NCBI GenBank assembly: GCA_030689585.1
Contig: JAUYFZ010000151.1
Location: 1 to 5,340, forward strand
Reading direction: 5' to 3'
Length of the DNA: 5,340 nt
DNA from: Rhodocyclaceae bacterium
GTDB taxonomy: Bacteria; Pseudomonadota; Gammaproteobacteria; Burkholderiales; Rhodocyclaceae
Shown: positions 4,520-5,340 of the stretch, piece by piece
Numbering within the stretch: position 1 is the first letter of the stretch
Layout: each line of letters opens with the position of its first letter
Translations under genes and position numbers: made by a program
The notes under the pieces: model-generated
Databases searched by the model: none
What the model was told of the DNA's origin: nothing
What the model saw: only the letters and a program-made list of their open reading frames with translations

Positions 4520-5220
4520 AAAACCACATTTTCAGAATGGTGCTGGCGGGAATACTGACCGTCTCGTCGGTTCATGCACGCCAAGATTCCGTTCCGGTGA
4601 CGCGGGCCATCGAAAACTATCTGAAGCGTGAAACACAAGGCTTGCCGGGGCAGGTTCGATTCGAGACGGAAGCATCGGGGTTTGCGGCAGACAACCATCT
4701 CACCCCCTGCCGTTTGCCCGTTGAAGTTTCTCAGCCTCCCGGTGCACGCACTTGGGGACGCATTCATCTCACCGTGCGCTGTCCGCCGAACGGCGGCAAC
4801 AGCGGTTGGAGTGTTTTTGTTCCCGCTCATGTGCGTGTTTTTTCCGAGTATCTCGTGTCCGTTCGATCCATTGCTTTAGGACAAACCTTGTCTGAAGCCG
4901 ATTTCACTCGGCAGCAGGGCGATCTGTCAGAACTGCCTGCGGGTGTTTTGACACAACCACCGCAGGCCATCGGTCAGGTCACGACCGCTGCTCTTTCTGC
5001 CGGACAACCCTTGCGACGCGACATCCTGCGCCCTCCCTTTGTCGTCCGGCAAAATCAAACCGTCAAGATCATCTCCCGTGGCGCAGGATTTGAAGTGGCT
5101 GCCGAAGGACGTGCCTTGACCAACGCCGCCGAAGGACAGTGGGTTCAGGTTCGCCTGAACAATGGCCAAACGATCAGTGGGTTAGCCCGCACCCAGGGCA
5201 TCGTGGAAATGACCCGCTAA
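4489..5220 (+). CDS. flgA: Flagellar P-ring chaperone FlgA
   Basis: This 243-residue protein (from the chosen start) assists assembly of FlgI into the P ring in the periplasm. The mature part has the FlgA N-terminal domain (TRAIENYLKRETQGLPGQVR), two cysteines (74 and 98, probably a disulfide) in TPCRLPVEV and LTVRCPP, then a SAF-like domain (about 122-182: VRSIALGQTLSEADF to AGQPLRRDIL). The conserved C-terminal beta domain contains FVVRQNQTVKIISRGAGFEV, then EGRALTNAAEGQWVQVR and the closing GIVEMTR. The start is uncertain. ATG 4489 has GGGAGGGGG directly before it and gives a signal peptide with a basic n-region (NKNHIFR), hydrophobic MVLAGILTVSSV and cleavage after VHA. ATG 4537 (227 residues) lacks both a ribosome binding site and basic residues before the hydrophobic core. 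The proposed start and first residues come from the palindromic cassette. flgA normally lies divergently next to flgB; here a DUF1640 gene and the cassette separate them. Confidence 0.93.
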   Translation: MGARTFATINKNHIFRMVLAGILTVSSVHARQDSVPVTRAIENYLKRETQGLPGQVRFETEASGFAADNHLTPCRLPVEVSQPPGARTWGRIHLTVRCPPNGGNSGWSVFVPAHVRVFSEYLVSVRSIALGQTLSEADFTRQQGDLSELPAGVLTQPPQAIGQVTTAALSAGQPLRRDILRPPFVVRQNQTVKIISRGAGFEVAAEGRALTNAAEGQWVQVRLNNGQTISGLARTQGIVEMTR

Positions 5221-5265
5221 CTCGCATGGTCACGAAGCCCCCCCCCTGTTACAGCAAGAAATTAG

Positions 5266-5287
5266 CGACAGGCCTGAAGGCCTGTCG
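5266..5287. terminator. Perfect hairpin after flgA, probable terminator
   Basis: CGACAGGCC-TGAA-GGCCTGTCG forms a 9-bp perfect GC-rich stem with a 4-nt loop, 45 bp after the flgA stop. On the plus strand no T-run follows. On the minus strand the hairpin is followed by CTAATTTCTT, moderately T-rich, so it may mainly end transcripts coming from the right. A dispersed palindromic repeat is the alternative explanation. Confidence 0.55.
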
Positions 5288-5307
5288 ATGAAATCCGTTA
5301 ATTGCGA

Positions 5308-5340
5308 TTAAACGTAACTACTCAGGTCGGCATCAATCTC
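5308..5340 (-). CDS. Possible C-terminal end of a convergent gene
   Basis: From the window edge the minus strand reads ten codons, EIDADLSSYV, then TAA at 5310-5308. It is followed 20 bp later by the hairpin at 5266-5287, whose minus-strand side has a T-rich tail. That geometry fits a gene converging on flgA. The fragment is too short to identify and an open stretch of ten codons easily occurs by chance, so this is a tentative call. No flgM start is visible on the plus strand, although flgM often follows flgA. Confidence 0.25.
   Translation of the reverse strand, partial: EIDADLSSYV

Noticed and set aside
4219..4830. Long minus-strand open frame opposite the DUF1640 gene, the repeat cassette and flgA
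   Set aside because: It reads repetitive PPLQGEG/GGASLP-type peptide from the C/G-rich repeats and is antisense to recognisable DUF1640 and FlgA sequence; it shows no domain of its own.
5288..5311. Short plus-strand ORF MKSVNCD as a start of flgM
   Set aside because: It stops after seven codons and does not resemble FlgM; the ATG lies immediately after the hairpin stem.

Overview
The window looks like chromosome from a motile Gram-negative proteobacterium, most likely beta or gamma. It carries the early rod/hook part of a flagellar locus. Four genes in the canonical order flgB-flgC-flgD-flgE run right to left (3836 down to 967). flgA, the P-ring chaperone gene, runs the other way at the right (4489-5220). 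A sequence matching the sigma-54 (RpoN) promoter consensus lies just upstream of flgB, which fits the RpoN-driven flagellar hierarchies known in polar flagellates. No genus can be named from the sequence alone.

Layout, left to right. Positions 1-208 form a nearly perfect 98-bp-arm inverted repeat. Its centre is a pair of short CCTCCCC/TTGAAGGGG palindromes, and its right arm includes the last codons of the neighbouring toxin gene. Next, on the minus strand, is a type II toxin-antitoxin pair (Phd/YefM-type antitoxin 608-850, PIN-domain toxin 186-611). It has a good sigma-70 promoter overlapped downstream by a 15-bp perfect palindrome that is probably the autoregulatory operator. The TA pair follows flgE where flgF would normally be expected. 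The flgEDCB block comes next, with tight spacing and clear ribosome binding sites for flgC, flgD and flgE. A 210-bp control region (3837-4046) holds the sigma-54 promoter of flgB and a divergent sigma-70-like promoter for a small membrane-anchored coiled-coil protein of the DUF1640 type (4047-4349). A second palindromic repeat cassette (4344-4519) lies between that gene and flgA. It contains a 30-bp tandem repeat and G-rich runs that appear to supply the Shine-Dalgarno sequence and start codon of flgA. The right end (5221-5340) has a perfect 9-bp hairpin, probably a terminator, and possibly the last ten codons of a convergent gene.

FlgB and FlgC are proximal rod subunits, FlgD is the hook cap that directs assembly, FlgE is the hook subunit, and FlgA escorts P-ring subunits in the periplasm. 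All act in building the rod-ring-hook structure before filament assembly. The TA pair, the DUF1640 gene and the two palindromic cassettes are accessory insertions in this otherwise conserved locus.

The most interesting signal is the two cassettes. Both have a small CCCCTTGAAGGGG-type palindromic core flanked by long inverted arms that run into the end of an adjacent gene. I see no wholly new multi-gene system here.
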